The notes below the pieces were generated by a model. It searched no databases, was not told the origin of the DNA, and was given only the letters and a program-made list of their open reading frames with translations. Shown here piece by piece: positions 11,395-23,163 of a stretch of 64,000 nucleotides of DNA (positions within the stretch are counted from its first letter, which is position 1; each line of letters opens with the position of its first letter). The stretch spans positions 121,669,259 through 121,733,258 of the forward strand of contig NC_089582.1 in NCBI RefSeq assembly GCF_019320115.1. The letters run 5' to 3'. Source of the stretch: Miscanthus floridulus. Its lineage: Eukaryota > Streptophyta > Magnoliopsida > Poales > Poaceae. Made by a program: the position numbers and the translations under genes.

Positions 11395-14300
11395 CTATTT
11401 ACGACTTTCAAGACTGAAAATTGAATGACTTCGTGTACAGTGGAGAGGCTCCGAACCAGTGTGCCTTGCAACATCTGAGATTTTGAAGCGTAGCCCCCTA
11501 CCATGTGAGAAGCGAAGTTTTAGAAATATCTGGAAAAATATATTTAGATCTGAACCTAATTTCTCCATTTTAGTTCTGTCAATAAGTACACCATCAGCCC
11601 AAACTTCAATCCACCTGTAATCATGATCAATGATGAAGTCAAGTCCCCCTTTTCGGTCAAAAGAATATACAGATCATGTAATGTACTCTTTCTAGAACAT
11701 ATGGAACAAAATACCCGAGAGAAACCTTGATCCATTTGCATCTACCAACAGGCTCTCCTCATGGCGCCATCCATTTTGGAAATGGCCAAAGAAGATACTC
11801 CCATCATTGGCATAAAATCTACCCTCGCCATTAGCCTTCCCCTTCCAAAAATTTGCAAACCAGCGGTCACCGCAATGAAAATAGTACCAGCCCTAGATTG
11901 GGGGTCGGGGGTAAGTCAATAAATTGGACCTTTTTTCGTCAAACAGAAAGTAAATCACATGGAGTGTAAAGAGTGTTACATTGTCCAACTTGATACAAAA
12001 TAAATGTTCAGAATTTGCAGCTTGAATAAGTTAAGGTGCTTGGATATTTCATGGCTGGATTACAACCAAGAATTCAAGACAAACGGTCTTTATATAAAAG
12101 ATGCCAAATAAAAAAAATCCTGAAGAAATAGCCCTAAGCACATGGCAATCATGCTTAACAGGTATATAAATTAACAGTAAATCTGAAAAGCAGTCTGCTA
12201 GTGTTTCCATTTCACAGCTGCGATGTGCAAGATGAAAGCGACTGTAACATACTGCCATACCTTTCCATGAATAAGGTCATCCCTCCATGTCCCATGATAT
12301 ACATCACCGTTACTGTGAAATAGAGTCCCCAAACCAGATCTCTTACCATACCTCCAGAGTCCATCATAAAAGCTTCCATCACTGAAGGTTAGACGTCCCT
12401 GTAACGTTTAGCAAGGTAAGATTGTTGAATTTGCCAGATAAGTTGGATAGAACATGTGATCCGATTTCACCTTTCCTTCAGGGACACCTTGGCATCTACC
12501 TCTATAAGTTCCCCCTCCATAACATATTTCAACTATGGGGCTCCATGTCTTTTCTGGTTCTCTTTCTGCATCCTACAAGGAAACTGATGGATTACAGAAT
12601 CTAAGGCCCATAGAACATGCAGATTCATAACAAAGAGACACAAGTGTTTTCCAAATTCTGGCTGAAATGAAACTTTTTTTCCTCCAGAAAAGTAGAAACA
12701 GAAAAACAGCACTAACGACAAAGTTAAATCTTGAGCTAATTGTGTTTGCATTGACATCATGTGAGGATTTTTATCACACCAGAAAAAAGGAGTTAACAGA
12801 AGACACCTTGATAAAACATCTAAGTAGTACATAACACCCTAGATGCACAAATGTAACTGAATGGAAAACCCATCTTAATACCACAAGAAAAGGGAGCTAC
12901 TGAGCTAGCTATGCACATGGAATGGATGAGGGAGGCTGCAAAACATTATGAGAAGCTCCAGAGGAAACTACGAGGATGATTTTGGTGCACAGTTATCCAT
13001 TTTTGGATTAGTAAACTGTGCCTTCTTCGTCAACCTATATGGAATCTGAAATCCAAATAAACAACAAAAAACCTCCTTATCTTTGAATGTAATAAACAAG
13101 GAAAAAAACAATATGTTGCACTTTTCTAAGTTGATATGATCTGGGCAAGCTAACTACTTCCCCTTGGTGTCCAAACAAGGAATGAAGCTTATAACAAACT
13201 GTGTCAGCATGACATTCAAGGTAAGTATGCAGGAGAGAGAGAAACTAAGGAGCACCAGGGCAGCCCGGCTGGATACTGAGTTTGAGCCACGCTTTCGAGA
13301 CCTATCCATTCTATTCCTCAGAAATGTGACCGCAGAACTACACACGTCCATTACTTTCTCCAAACGAACATCAGAAAATGGTACTCCAAAGGCAGCATGT
13401 CCAGTAGCAACAGTTGTGTCAGCACCAAGAGTTTCAGGCTGCGTATTTGGAGAATGATCAGACTGAACTTTGCTAAGTTTTACACCAACAGGATGAGCGA
13501 CAATATCAAGCTTATCATTTTTACTGCTTCCACTTGCCATCGCATGCTGTTTAGCCCACAATTGTGCAATATCAAAACCAGGGGAGTTGCTCAAGAAACG
13601 ATGTTCCTGCTGTGAAACTAAATGCTCTGTCAATAAAACTTAAGTTAGAAAAGCACATGCAAACAAAACAAAGGACGTGGTGCACACAAACAATTTTACC
13701 TCTGTTATCGTCTTTGCTCATTTCTCCAGTAACTGCCAAATTACCTTCCAGAGATTCTAGCTTTATTCTCTCATTCCTGTCATTACTGCCTCTAAGACAG
13801 AATTGCAGTGGGCATGCTTGGTCATAACAATAAATTTTTTTTAAAAAAAAAGGAACTAGCTTTCCTGGGACAAAAGGAAAGAAGCCAAGTCCGTAAGTTA
13901 CCTCACAGATTCCAAATCCTCAAATTGTTCAGGAAATAATTTGGAAACAGTAGCATCAGATGACCAATTAGAAAGTTGTGAGAATTCGTCTTGTTCTACA
14001 GAATTAGATCTGTTGTCAGGCAGTTGATTAAAGGAATGCTTCGACCTAATTTGTTTCTGCTCAGGGATATCTCCTCCCATAAGAGAGGATATAAAAGGAA
14101 AATGCAAGGCCAAATTTGAAAGAAAGCCCTCTTGTACTGTGGAAACACTTTCATCATAATGGTTTCTGTAAAAAAAAATATTGCAGCACATAATCAACCA
14201 CTAATATCAACAATTGTCACCAATGGGTGAGTAAAGAAAAACTGTATAAGTTAATTTTCTATGCATAATACATAACAGTATATCTGACCTAGCACAAATT

Positions 14301-17300
14301 CAAATCTCATCATTGAGTAAAATGTAGTAATATTTGCGCAGCTATTTTTTAGACTACATATGCTGCTAGACTAGTCTATAGTGATATTTATTAACACTAC
14401 AATCACATAAAAAGCTGAAATCCGTAACATCATGAGACCACATCAGAAAGAAATGAGAGTCACACTCTATTTTTTGCACATATCTGTTTAAATATAGAAA
14501 GTACCAACTGATGAAAAAAGTAATCAATTAATGGTTCTTTCAAATATACCCTTATTCAAGAAAACAATGAGAAATTGAAGGTCCTCCAATAAAATGGCAG
14601 GACAATCTTTTAACCATGAAAAGTGGAAAAGGCATCAGATACCACAACTATAAAGACTTCACTAAGGGCCTGTTTGGATCCCCAGATCTAAAGTTTAGAG
14701 CTTTAAAAACTTTAGAGCACTTTAGCTCACTTTTGAGGTCTAAAGCTCTAATGTGAGGTGGGCTAAAGTTTAGAGCTAACTTTAGACCACTTGTTTGGAG
14801 CTTTGCAACAACAACAACAACAACATCATAGCCTTTTAGTCCCAAGCAAGTTGGGATAGGCTAGAGTTGAAACCCACCAAGAGCCCCAAGTCATGGTTCA
14901 GACACTTCAATAGCTGCTTTCCAAGTATTCCTATTCAAACATAGATCTCTAGGTATATACCAAGCTTTCTAATCTCTTTTTATTGCCTGCCCCCATGTCA
15001 ATTTCGGTCTTCCTCTACCTCTCCTCATATTATTAGCTTGGCTTAGGACTCCACAATGCACTGGTGCCTCTGGAGGTCTCCTTTGGATATGGCCAAACCA
15101 CCTCAACTGATGTTGGACAAGCTTTTCTTCAATTGGTGCTACCTCTAGGCGATCACGTATATCATCGTTCCGAACTCGGTCCATTCTTGTTTGGAGCTTT
15201 AGCTCTAAAGTTTAGAGGGGAGAATCCAAACAGGCCCTAAAGGTGATAAAGATTGCACCATAGTAGTTATGTGAACTGTGAGAAAGTATATAACACTACC
15301 CACCAAAATAGATGAGAGTCTCAGAGTAAGAATGTGATGAGAAATGGGAAGGGAATAGCTGAATATACTACCATGTCATACAAGGGGTAAGAAACTCATG
15401 CTCATGTCTGCTAAAAGTGTTATACTAAAAAACACACAGCTGTACATTTATCCCAAGATCACAGGTTCAGTTTGTTATTCATATACCAATCAGATAGTCA
15501 ACACATGCAATACAACTCAAAGATTTAGCCCTGCTTGATTATCCTTGGCTTGGAAGATTTACTTAACAAAATACGAGATGATATAAAGCATACATTAAAG
15601 TCATGGACTATGATTAAGGAATGATAAATGAAAGGGTTCATTGAAAATCAGGCCGGTTATTTAAATTTTCTGCATCAGCTGCTATGCGATGACTTACCGG
15701 ATAGTTAGAAGAGAAACTACTATCAGTTTTGGCTCTAAATCAGGTTCAGAATTTCTCGAAAATATAATATCTTTGGTGAACCCAGTAACTCGACGAAAGA
15801 TGTGCAAAATGGAGATCATGTCACCTTCAGACAACACCCGAGCAGTTGTAAGGGAGAGGAAACCACATTGTTCAAGTCCTACACAAAAATGATATATAAA
15901 CAAATCAGTACAGTCAAAATATAAGCAGCACAAAGATTTGGCTACAAATTTCCACAGATATACAAGTTGCATTGATGCATATGTAGAGTAGATTTTGGCC
16001 TTTTTGCACACGCAGCCTTTGAAGGGCGGGCCTAGTGCAAGCAGTAGAGTCTTACCGTCTGTGACCGGAAGGTCCCGGGTTCGAGTTGCAGTCTCCTCGC
16101 ATTGCACAGGCGAGGGTAAGACTTGCCACTGACACCCTTCCCTAGAGCCCGCACAGAGCGGGAGCTCTCTGTACTGGGTACGCCCTTTTGCACAGGCACC
16201 CTTTAAGTCAGGATGCCAAAACATAAACGAATTTCCTTTTTCCTTTTAACATTTCATATAGAATATAGAATAAACACATTAAAAGTTACAAAAAAAGAAA
16301 ATCAATTCCACCTTTATGCCACCACGAAGAAATGGACATTGGAAGACCGCCTGCTTAATTGCTGACTGGATGTTATAACCAGCACCAAAGCCAACTATAG
16401 CTTCCCCATAGCTTCTGAGTAGCTGTTAAGCTGTAGACTGTAAGGATCATTTAAGAAAAGCTATTGTCAAGATGATGGAACTTAATAGTAAGGAAATATC
16501 TTAATTACCTTGGCTACATCCTCAGGATCGACTTCCTTAATTTGTGCATTAAGGGAACTCCAGAACATTTTATTGTAACCCTGATATTTAGAGAAGAATG
16601 GGATGAAAAAGTAGAGTGCAATATTTCAAATCAAAGCACAGCATAGAAGGATTTAAGACTCACAGACATCATGATAGATATCATGCTAATAATTGACAGG
16701 ACAGCATCATTGGCACTTTCCAAAGCTTCAGCAAGAGTTTCCACTTCCGTCTCAAGCAATGAATCAGCTTCAATAACTGTGGAAGTATAGATGAAACTGT
16801 AATTTTTTAGACTACAAGTTGTTTTTGGATGTGGCTAACTACAATAATGTTAATATTGCATGGAGAACAAACAGAACTAGACCACAAGATTCCAGAATAA
16901 ATTGATACATTGAGTATATATACCAATCATCATTCATCAATATCCACACCACCAAAGAAGTGTTATTATATTACTGGAAGGACAAAAATCACTTAGCTTG
17001 TCATAATGAATAGTTTCACCATCTCATTGTAAAACTTAAGTTTAGCATGTCAAGCAGCATCCATTTTCTTCTTATCATCATCTCAACCTTTGGTGGGACA
17101 TATGCGCACCAGGGCCTACAAACTTACGATCCAGGAATCGGGACTCGGGAGCATAAGGCACAACTAGTGAAATATCAGTCCTTAGTATAGGTCAATTATG
17201 AAGGAAGCAGTGTAAAGCCCAAATAGGACAGAGTGAGAAAAACTTTTATTAATCTTTTTTACTCTCTCATGCCATAGTGCAAAACATTAATGCATGGCTG

Positions 17301-19462
17301 TAAAAGGTAGGCTAGAAATGTGTTACCAATATGAAAGTTTGAGCACGTTTGAAGTTTGCCAATCAAATCAGCTGCCTGCAGAAGACGAAATTAATAGTAA
17401 ATTATAAGAACTTATACATCTTTTAAGCAACCTGCACACACAAAGTTCACTGTTCATGGAAAACAAAGAAAATTTCTGCAGAAGTTTTTTTTACCTCTAC
17501 TTGCCTTCTTTGTCCCTCAAAGCAGAAGGGCTTCAAAAATATTGATGCAGCCAGATTACCAGCAGATTTGACAGCGCTAAGAAGCTCCATTGCAGTAATA
17601 TGATCAGCATCTTGTCCCACACTAGAAACCTAAATTTAAAAGTCATAGCAAAATATGCGGTTAGATCTCAGTCCCAAATGACAAAAATCAATTGTAGCAT
17701 GTGTTTCATTAACATTATACAACCAAGTGGTAAGGGATATAGCACAATATCTAAGCACACTCAATATCCTAAGGCCGAACAGTATGAGAGCAACATATGG
17801 TGTCAAAAAGAAAGATGAGAAGTGCACAAACAAGAATAACCGCAGGCGGGCACAGATGAAGAAATAAGGGAGGTTCCAAGTCTCTGAACACTGCATCTGA
17901 AAAACAGAGAGATGTCAGTTTCATGCTAAAGATAGTAGATAGAGAATGAAAACCACAAAACCATGTACGCATAAAAAACGTTGAATCAACTCAAGAAGTT
18001 GAGTCCATGAAAGATGCAGTACCAGTTCCATGACCTTTTTGTATTAACTGAACTTTAGAATTATCAATCACATGTACTGTCCTGAAACAAAATTCAGAGA
18101 TGGTTTAATTTTTTTTAAAGAATAAAACAAGAAGATAAATGCAAAAACAACTAAGAGTAGCAAACATGCACTTCATTTGAAAATGCAAAGCTTATACTCA
18201 ACAAAATAAGGGATCTGTCCTAGCAGATTAATCTTCTTATGTGTCAATGGGTAATCACAGCTATATAATCAAAGAGATATTAATACAGAGAAATTGCACA
18301 GTACACTGAATTTGTTGTGAAAATAGATGGATCAATGTACTCTTTCAAGAATTCGTTACATTGAATTAGGAAATGCAAGTACATCAAGCGACAAGGTACA
18401 AGATGCAGTCCTTAATTAGCTCACGAATTAACATATTAGTATCCAAATATTTCATGCTTCTGTTTCACACTTTAGAAGTATTTACTATTTAGTGCACAGG
18501 AGACAACTCTAACTCCTACTGCAGTCTGCACTCTGCAGAATTGTAAAGGAACCAATGTTCCACCACACTAAATAGTGTGTAAGAATGCACTAGGAAATGG
18601 GCCATGGGTTAGTTCACTAAGGCATTTGCTTGCAATTTCAGTGATTCCATCAAAGAAAAAAGGTTACCATATGCTGCAGGAAGGTTCTTTGTACTATGAC
18701 TACAAAAAAAATAACCAATTAAATCTCATAAACAACTCCCTGCTCGCCCCAATATTAATCTGGTAAGCAGAAAATCTTCAAATTCACAATGTCGAATAAC
18801 ATGTTAGGTTAATACTTGGTGAAGTAATGATTATAGTAACAAAAAAACTGATGGTGAGCAAAAATCACCAAAATCACAGCAGGGTAATATTATGCCATTC
18901 TGTTTGGCCGAAAGCACTACGGGAAGGCAAATTGCAAACTACATATTTCCAAAAAATATTGTAGCATCATGGAGGAACACACATTGATGATTCCACGTTA
19001 AATTTCACCGGTGGAAATCAAAGTCAGACACTAAATTAACTTCGGCAATTGATCAATTCGCTTAGATGGGGTTCCAATTCTACAAATCACGAGTCCCCTG
19101 AACAACACTGGGCACGCCAAGGTGGTCTGAAGGCCAAAAACGAGGTCCGCATCGCGTACACCGCCAGACAATGCAGTGTTGGAGTTAAGGAATTCGATGT
19201 CGGTTCCGTACCAGAAGCGGATGGGGGTGGAGGACAGCGTGCGTGAGCCCAGGCAGAAGTCAATGACGGCGTCCTTCCGGCTGCCTACGCCGACCACCGC
19301 CACGGGCTCCGTCGCCCGCGAAGCACCCTCCGCCGCCGCCGCCGACGCCGCCGCGCGAACTCCGGGGGCGCGGCGCCGGCTGCAGCTGCTGCGGCCCCGC
19401 AAGGACATGCGGGGGTACGCGACGGGCGACGGGAGCGGGAGGGCCCGGACGGGAGCCGCCAT
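11395..19462 (-). CDS. ARC3: ARC3-type chloroplast division protein, frameshifted in exon 9
   Basis: ARC3 positions the FtsZ ring of dividing chloroplasts with MinD/MinE and PARC6. Exons (minus): 19212-19462, 18023-18081, 17832-17896, 17495-17629, 17327-17375, 16664-16776, 16509-16580, 16312-16422, 15698-15878, 13902-14165, 13700-13791, 13256-13617, 12471-12572, 12261-12398, 11726-11892, 11395-11614. All introns are GT-AG and phases agree. Residues 1-60 look like a transit peptide. An FtsZ-like region follows (SRKDAVIDFCLGSRTLSSTP; SYGEAIVGFGAGYNIQSAIK), then a linker, then MORN repeats at about 603-720 (FYDGLWRYGKRSGLGT; DVYHGTWRD; RWFANFWKGKANGEGRFYA). With one base restored the model is 793 aa (Arabidopsis ARC3 is about 740). 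Exon 9 lacks one T at 15860-15862, giving a TGA after about 20 codons. This may be real or a sequence error. The 3' end of exon 12 and the last exon are the least certain parts. Confidence 0.87.
14666..15237. mobile_element. Tourist-like MITE in ARC3 intron 9 (split by a LINE)
   Basis: Terminal inverted repeats start GGGCCTGTTTGGAT and end ATCCAAACAGGCCC, with AAAGTTTAGAG repeated inside. The 3-bp duplication TAA flanks it (14663-14665 and 15238-15240). Without the inserted LINE and its duplication the MITE is about 176 bp. Confidence 0.85.
14805..15185 (-). mobile_element. 5'-truncated RTE-like LINE nested in the MITE
   Basis: The minus strand encodes the C-terminal tail of a non-LTR reverse transcriptase protein (RNDDIRDRLEVAPIEEKL, LRWFGHIQRRPPEAP, GRGRPKLTWGQAIKRD; 14969-15184). 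It ends in a (TTG)n tail at 14805-14824, typical of plant RTE-clade LINEs. An exact 15-bp target duplication, cttgtttggagcttt, flanks it (14790-14804 and 15186-15200). Only the last 380 bp inserted, so it is a dead 5'-truncated copy. Confidence 0.88.
16025..16183 (+). mobile_element. tRNA-derived SINE in ARC3 intron 8
   Basis: It contains an A-box-like CCTAGTGCAAGCAG near 16031 and a B box GGTTCGAGT at 16078-16086, the internal RNA polymerase III promoter of SINEs. The flanks carry imperfect direct repeats of about 24 bp (15999-16024 and 16184-16207, both containing CTTTTGCACA and CCTTT..AAG), read as a diverged target duplication. The body does not fold as an intact tRNA. Confidence 0.7.
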
Positions 19463-20180
19463 TGGCGACGAAAGTGTGTAGGCGCCTAGGCGGCACGGGC
19501 AGTGAACGAGACTGTGACTGTGAGAGGGAGGAAGCCGCGGTTTAACGGCATCTTGCCGTCAGCTACTGCCGCCGGTGGCAGAGAAGTGCTGCAGCCTGCA
19601 GGCGAAGGGCGACTTGGAGCTGGGTTGGGCCTACATGAGAGTCCAATGAGTGAGTAGCCCATATTTCCCAAATATTTCAGTTTAGGCCTCGTAGACTCGT
19701 CTTGAATAAGCTCGGTGATAAATAATACGAGTTGAAAAATATTTTATCGATCATTATATATACACAGAGCACAGTATAAACATAGATATTTTCTTATATA
19801 GAGAGACCAGAGTATAACTCAGTGTTCACCGAGGCTTTCATATTCATGTAACATTTGTAACTCAACTTTTGTTCATAACTATCAGCAAACAAAACTTATG
19901 GTAACTTTCACTTTTCTATATAACGCTTTTAACCCAACATTTTTTTTAACTGCAAGTGGACAAATTTAGCATAAAAAATGGTCAACATATATTTTCTAGC
20001 GTAACTTTTATATAATAAAATTTTACGAATAATGTAACTTATATAGATAAATTTTCGTTAACATCTTTCAAAAAAGTTATACATAACTTATCTGGTACAA
20101 TATATTTACTTAATTTGTTTTAGACAACTTCTCAACTTAAAAAATTGTTTATAATATATAGAATGTGTAGGTTGATGCCT
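19463..20180. other. ARC3 upstream flank, then AT-rich spacer
   Basis: 19463-19620 is the probable 5' UTR/promoter of the ARC3-type gene. 19680-20180 is AT-rich with many short GTAACTTTT-like phrases and no coding potential. It may be old repeat DNA, but no ends were found. Confidence 0.45.
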
Positions 20181-20465
20181 ATAACATAGTTGTTACAAGA
20201 GCCTTGGTAGCACCTGAGGTTCTGGGTTCGACCCCCCATAGAACAAATATTCCAGGATTTAATGACTTTATGCTTTCAGATGTAGCTGACGTTCTCGTAG
20301 ACAGCGAGGCGCCTGTGGTGACTTCGTCAATCTCATCTTAAGGATTTGCCAAGCCAGTCTTCGAAGATGATCATAAGGGTAGGGTTTACGTGCGTGGGTT
20401 TATAGGGGTGAGTGTGCATATATTGTGACCGTCTCCGTTGTACTATGTAATCTAAAGAAAAGAAG
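20181..20465 (+). mobile_element. SINE-like element
   Basis: It carries a B-box-like GGGTTCGACCCCC at 20224-20236 about 35 bp after GAGCCTTGGTAGCACC, and ends in an A-rich tract after GTTGTACTATGTAATCT. This layout matches grass SINE-like repeats. No clear target duplication was seen. Confidence 0.5.
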
Positions 20466-20608
20466 AAACTGAAAGAAGAAAAAATTTAGCAAGAAAACTG
20501 GGACGGCCCTAATACCATGGCCTCAGGGATGATCTGCTAAATGGAATTAGATAGCATAGTTAGGGCCTGTTTGCGGGGACGAGACGAGGCCGCGCCAGCG
20601 CCCGCCGG

Positions 20609-21982
20609 TATAGTTGGCCAACGGGTCGGGCCGGCCCGGCCCGGCACGGGCCCCGGCCAAGCACGGCACGTCGTGCCTCCCGTGCTGTGCCCTCCAGGCG
20701 TCGTGCCTGGCCTTTGGCCCAAGCACGGCCCTACGGGCCGAAATTCGTGCCATGCTTGCCCGGAAGCACGGCCAGAACTGCGGGCCGGGCCGGCCCAAAG
20801 CCTAGTGATCGTAAGTCACCTCAAATTCTTCTCATCCAACAGTTAGCACAGATTCATTCATTCAAATTTCAAAATCTCAACTCACAAGTCAAGAATTTCT
20901 AAGTCACAAAGTGTAAAATTGATCACAGATTCATAAACTGTCAAACTGATCACAAATTCTTTTCAGATTCTAACTTCTAAGTCAAGAACTAAGCAAACTC
21001 CAAAATTCTTTTCATTCTCATCCAACAGACCAACACTCAGCCACAAACTATTCATCAATGGAAGAAGAGGAGGGTTAGGGTTAGGGTTAGGGATATACCT
21101 ACGCAACCGGAGCCTGGTGTCGGAGAAGATGAGGGCCACCCAGAGAAGACGACAGTAAGGTTAGAAGGACGGCGAGCGGTGGAGGAGGGGCATATGGGGA
21201 CATGAACTCACATAATCACCCAGATCTAGAGGGGAGATAGGGATAGGGAGAAGGAAGAGGCGGAGAGGGAGCAGAGAGGGGATCAGGTAGGACTTAGGAG
21301 TAGTAGGGAGCTACTCGTCGGTGGCAAGCGGGGTTAGGGTTAGGGTTAGGAATGTACCTACATAATCGAAGCCCGATGCCGAAGAAGACGAGGACCATCC
21401 AGAGAAGATGACACGCTAGTTAGAAGGACAGGGAGCGGAGGAGGAGGGGCAGACGGGGACATGAACTCACATAATCGCCGAGATCTAGAGGGAGATAGGG
21501 ATAGGGAAAAGAGAGAGGCAGAGAGGGAGCAGGGAGGGATCAGGTAGGAGGAGTAGGGAGCTGCTCACCGGTGGCAGGTGGATCATCAAGGTCACCTCAT
21601 CGGAGTCAGAGAGGACAAAGCCGAGAGCGAGACTACGAGGGTGAGACCCAAGAGCGAGGCAAGGTGAGAGCCGTGAGACGAGAGCGAGGCGAGGCGAGCG
21701 AGACAGCGAATGAAATGAGCTAGTGTTTTTGGGTGTGAGCCGCTGTGGCCGTGGCGTGTGTTATATATGAGGAGGGGGGAGGTGGGGATAGACAGACTCT
21801 AGGCCACGCAGCACGCTGGGTCATGGGGAGGAGTGGAGTGAGAAGGGGGAAAGGGGGTGGCCAGGTCACTACTGGGCTGGCTGACGTAGGCCCACATGTC
21901 ATCGGGCCGTGTCGTGCTCGTGTCGGGCTAAAAAGCGGGCTTCGTGCTGTGTCGTGTGCCTCAGGTTGCATGGACATTTATA
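20609..21982 (-). mobile_element. internally deleted hAT relative, reversed
   Basis: The same family as the element at 6475-10162 but inverted. The right end (...GCATGGACATTTATA, 21968-21982) matches the other copy's left end with a few changes. The left end, TATAGTTGGCCA (20609-20620), matches its right end. GGCCCG/GGCACG arrays lie at both ends (20625-20805 and 21890-21960). The leader duplication with GGGTTAGGG runs recurs at 21073-21095 and 21331-21350. No transposase remains; 20810-21060 is AT-rich. The putative 8-bp duplications (CCCGCCGG and CCTATCGG) match at only 5 of 8 positions. Confidence 0.78.
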
Positions 21983-22456
21983 CCTATCGGTGCTGGGGAT
22001 GGGGCCGCGCTAGCGCCCGCCGGTGCTAGGGATGGGGCCGTACCTAGATCCAAGCACTAGGAGGGAGAGAAACGACCAAAGATGGCCTGGCCCGCGCTGA
22101 GCTTGAGCTCGGGCGGCAATGGTGGTACAGCAACAAAAAACTGGCCCGAGGGGCCTCAACCCTAGACGAGCGACGGTGCAAACCAGTGGGGAAGAAGGAG
22201 GGAGTCAAGATAGAGCTATGTGGGCGGCGAATCAGGTGGAGGTGGTTTGGTGATGGTGAATTTGGCTGGCGGAGCTCATGCGGGAGGCAATGGCATGTGC
22301 GCCTGGGAGATGGTGAGAGAGGGAGAGTGAGAGCAAGCAAGTGGGGGAGAGATGCATCGCTGGCCAATCCTGCTTGCGTGGAGAGGGGCCATCGAAGGGG
22401 AGAGGGCTGCCGAAGGGGAGATGCGCCGTGGCCCGAGATGCTTGCGGAGGAGCAAC
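21983..22456. other. GC-rich spacer
   Basis: It begins with GGGGCCGCGCTAGCGCCCGC, a near-copy of the sequence left of 20609, so this repeat flanks the hAT derivative on both sides. The rest is GC-rich with short frames and no recognised gene. Confidence 0.4.
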
Positions 22457-23158
22457 GTGTAACACCCTTAGTGTTACACCATTAATCATCTAAAAAACAT
22501 GTTCATGCACATCATATTTGTGTGTTAATGCATATGTGATGAATGAGTAGGTGAATTGTCGTAACGTAGAAGGATCAATAGAATGTTAATCGGAAAGTTA
22601 TTCCATGATTCGCGTAATTATCAAGTAGGGTTGTGAACCAATTTTTATTGAACAAAAATAATATAGAAACATATATGCAACACTTAAATAAAGTGGAAGT
22701 ATAAACTTATAGATGATAATGAAATACTTGGTGTTGATAAATAATGTTGCTAGCTTATATCCTAAGGTTTGGAAAGGCAACTAGGAATAGAAAGTCATTC
22801 AACACTTAGAAGATTTCATGAACTTTTGGGGAGCTAGACATTGCAATGTTTGGTAATTTTGTAAGGCAATCTGGTTAAAAAGTAGGGTAGTCTTATGGGT
22901 TGTTTTAGTGACCTAATGTACCCTCTAAGTGATGGCACAGGTGGTTTTGGAATGGGATCAACGGTTTAGTTTTTGTGAACACTTTAAAAAAACGTGCACG
23001 GCACGTCTTCGGTCGTTTCCCTCGCATGGGCACGATCACCGTGTTCCCAAGCTACGACATTGTTGCGTCGGACACCCATGCGCATGCACTAGCCATGCTC
23101 GGTTGGCCGTCATGGCTAGTCGGGTCGGCCCACGCAATGCCCGCCACTACGTAAGTCC
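22457..23158 (+). repeat. possible start of a gypsy-type LTR
   Basis: It starts TGTAACACCCTTAGTGTTACA, an inverted-repeat opening seen at the 5' end of several grass gypsy LTRs, and continues as AT-rich non-coding DNA up to the solo LTR at 23164. The continuation may lie after 27998. The other end was not identified, so the call is tentative. Confidence 0.35.
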
Positions 23159-23163
23159 CCTAC

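Noticed and set aside
16025..16183. A functional tRNA gene
   Set aside because: A- and B-box-like sequences are present, but no cloverleaf can be drawn. The flanking direct repeats and position in an intron fit a SINE.
15694..16224. 176-codon minus-strand frame as one exon
   Set aside because: Only its lower part (15698-15878) is ARC3 coding sequence. The rest reads through a splice acceptor and the SINE.
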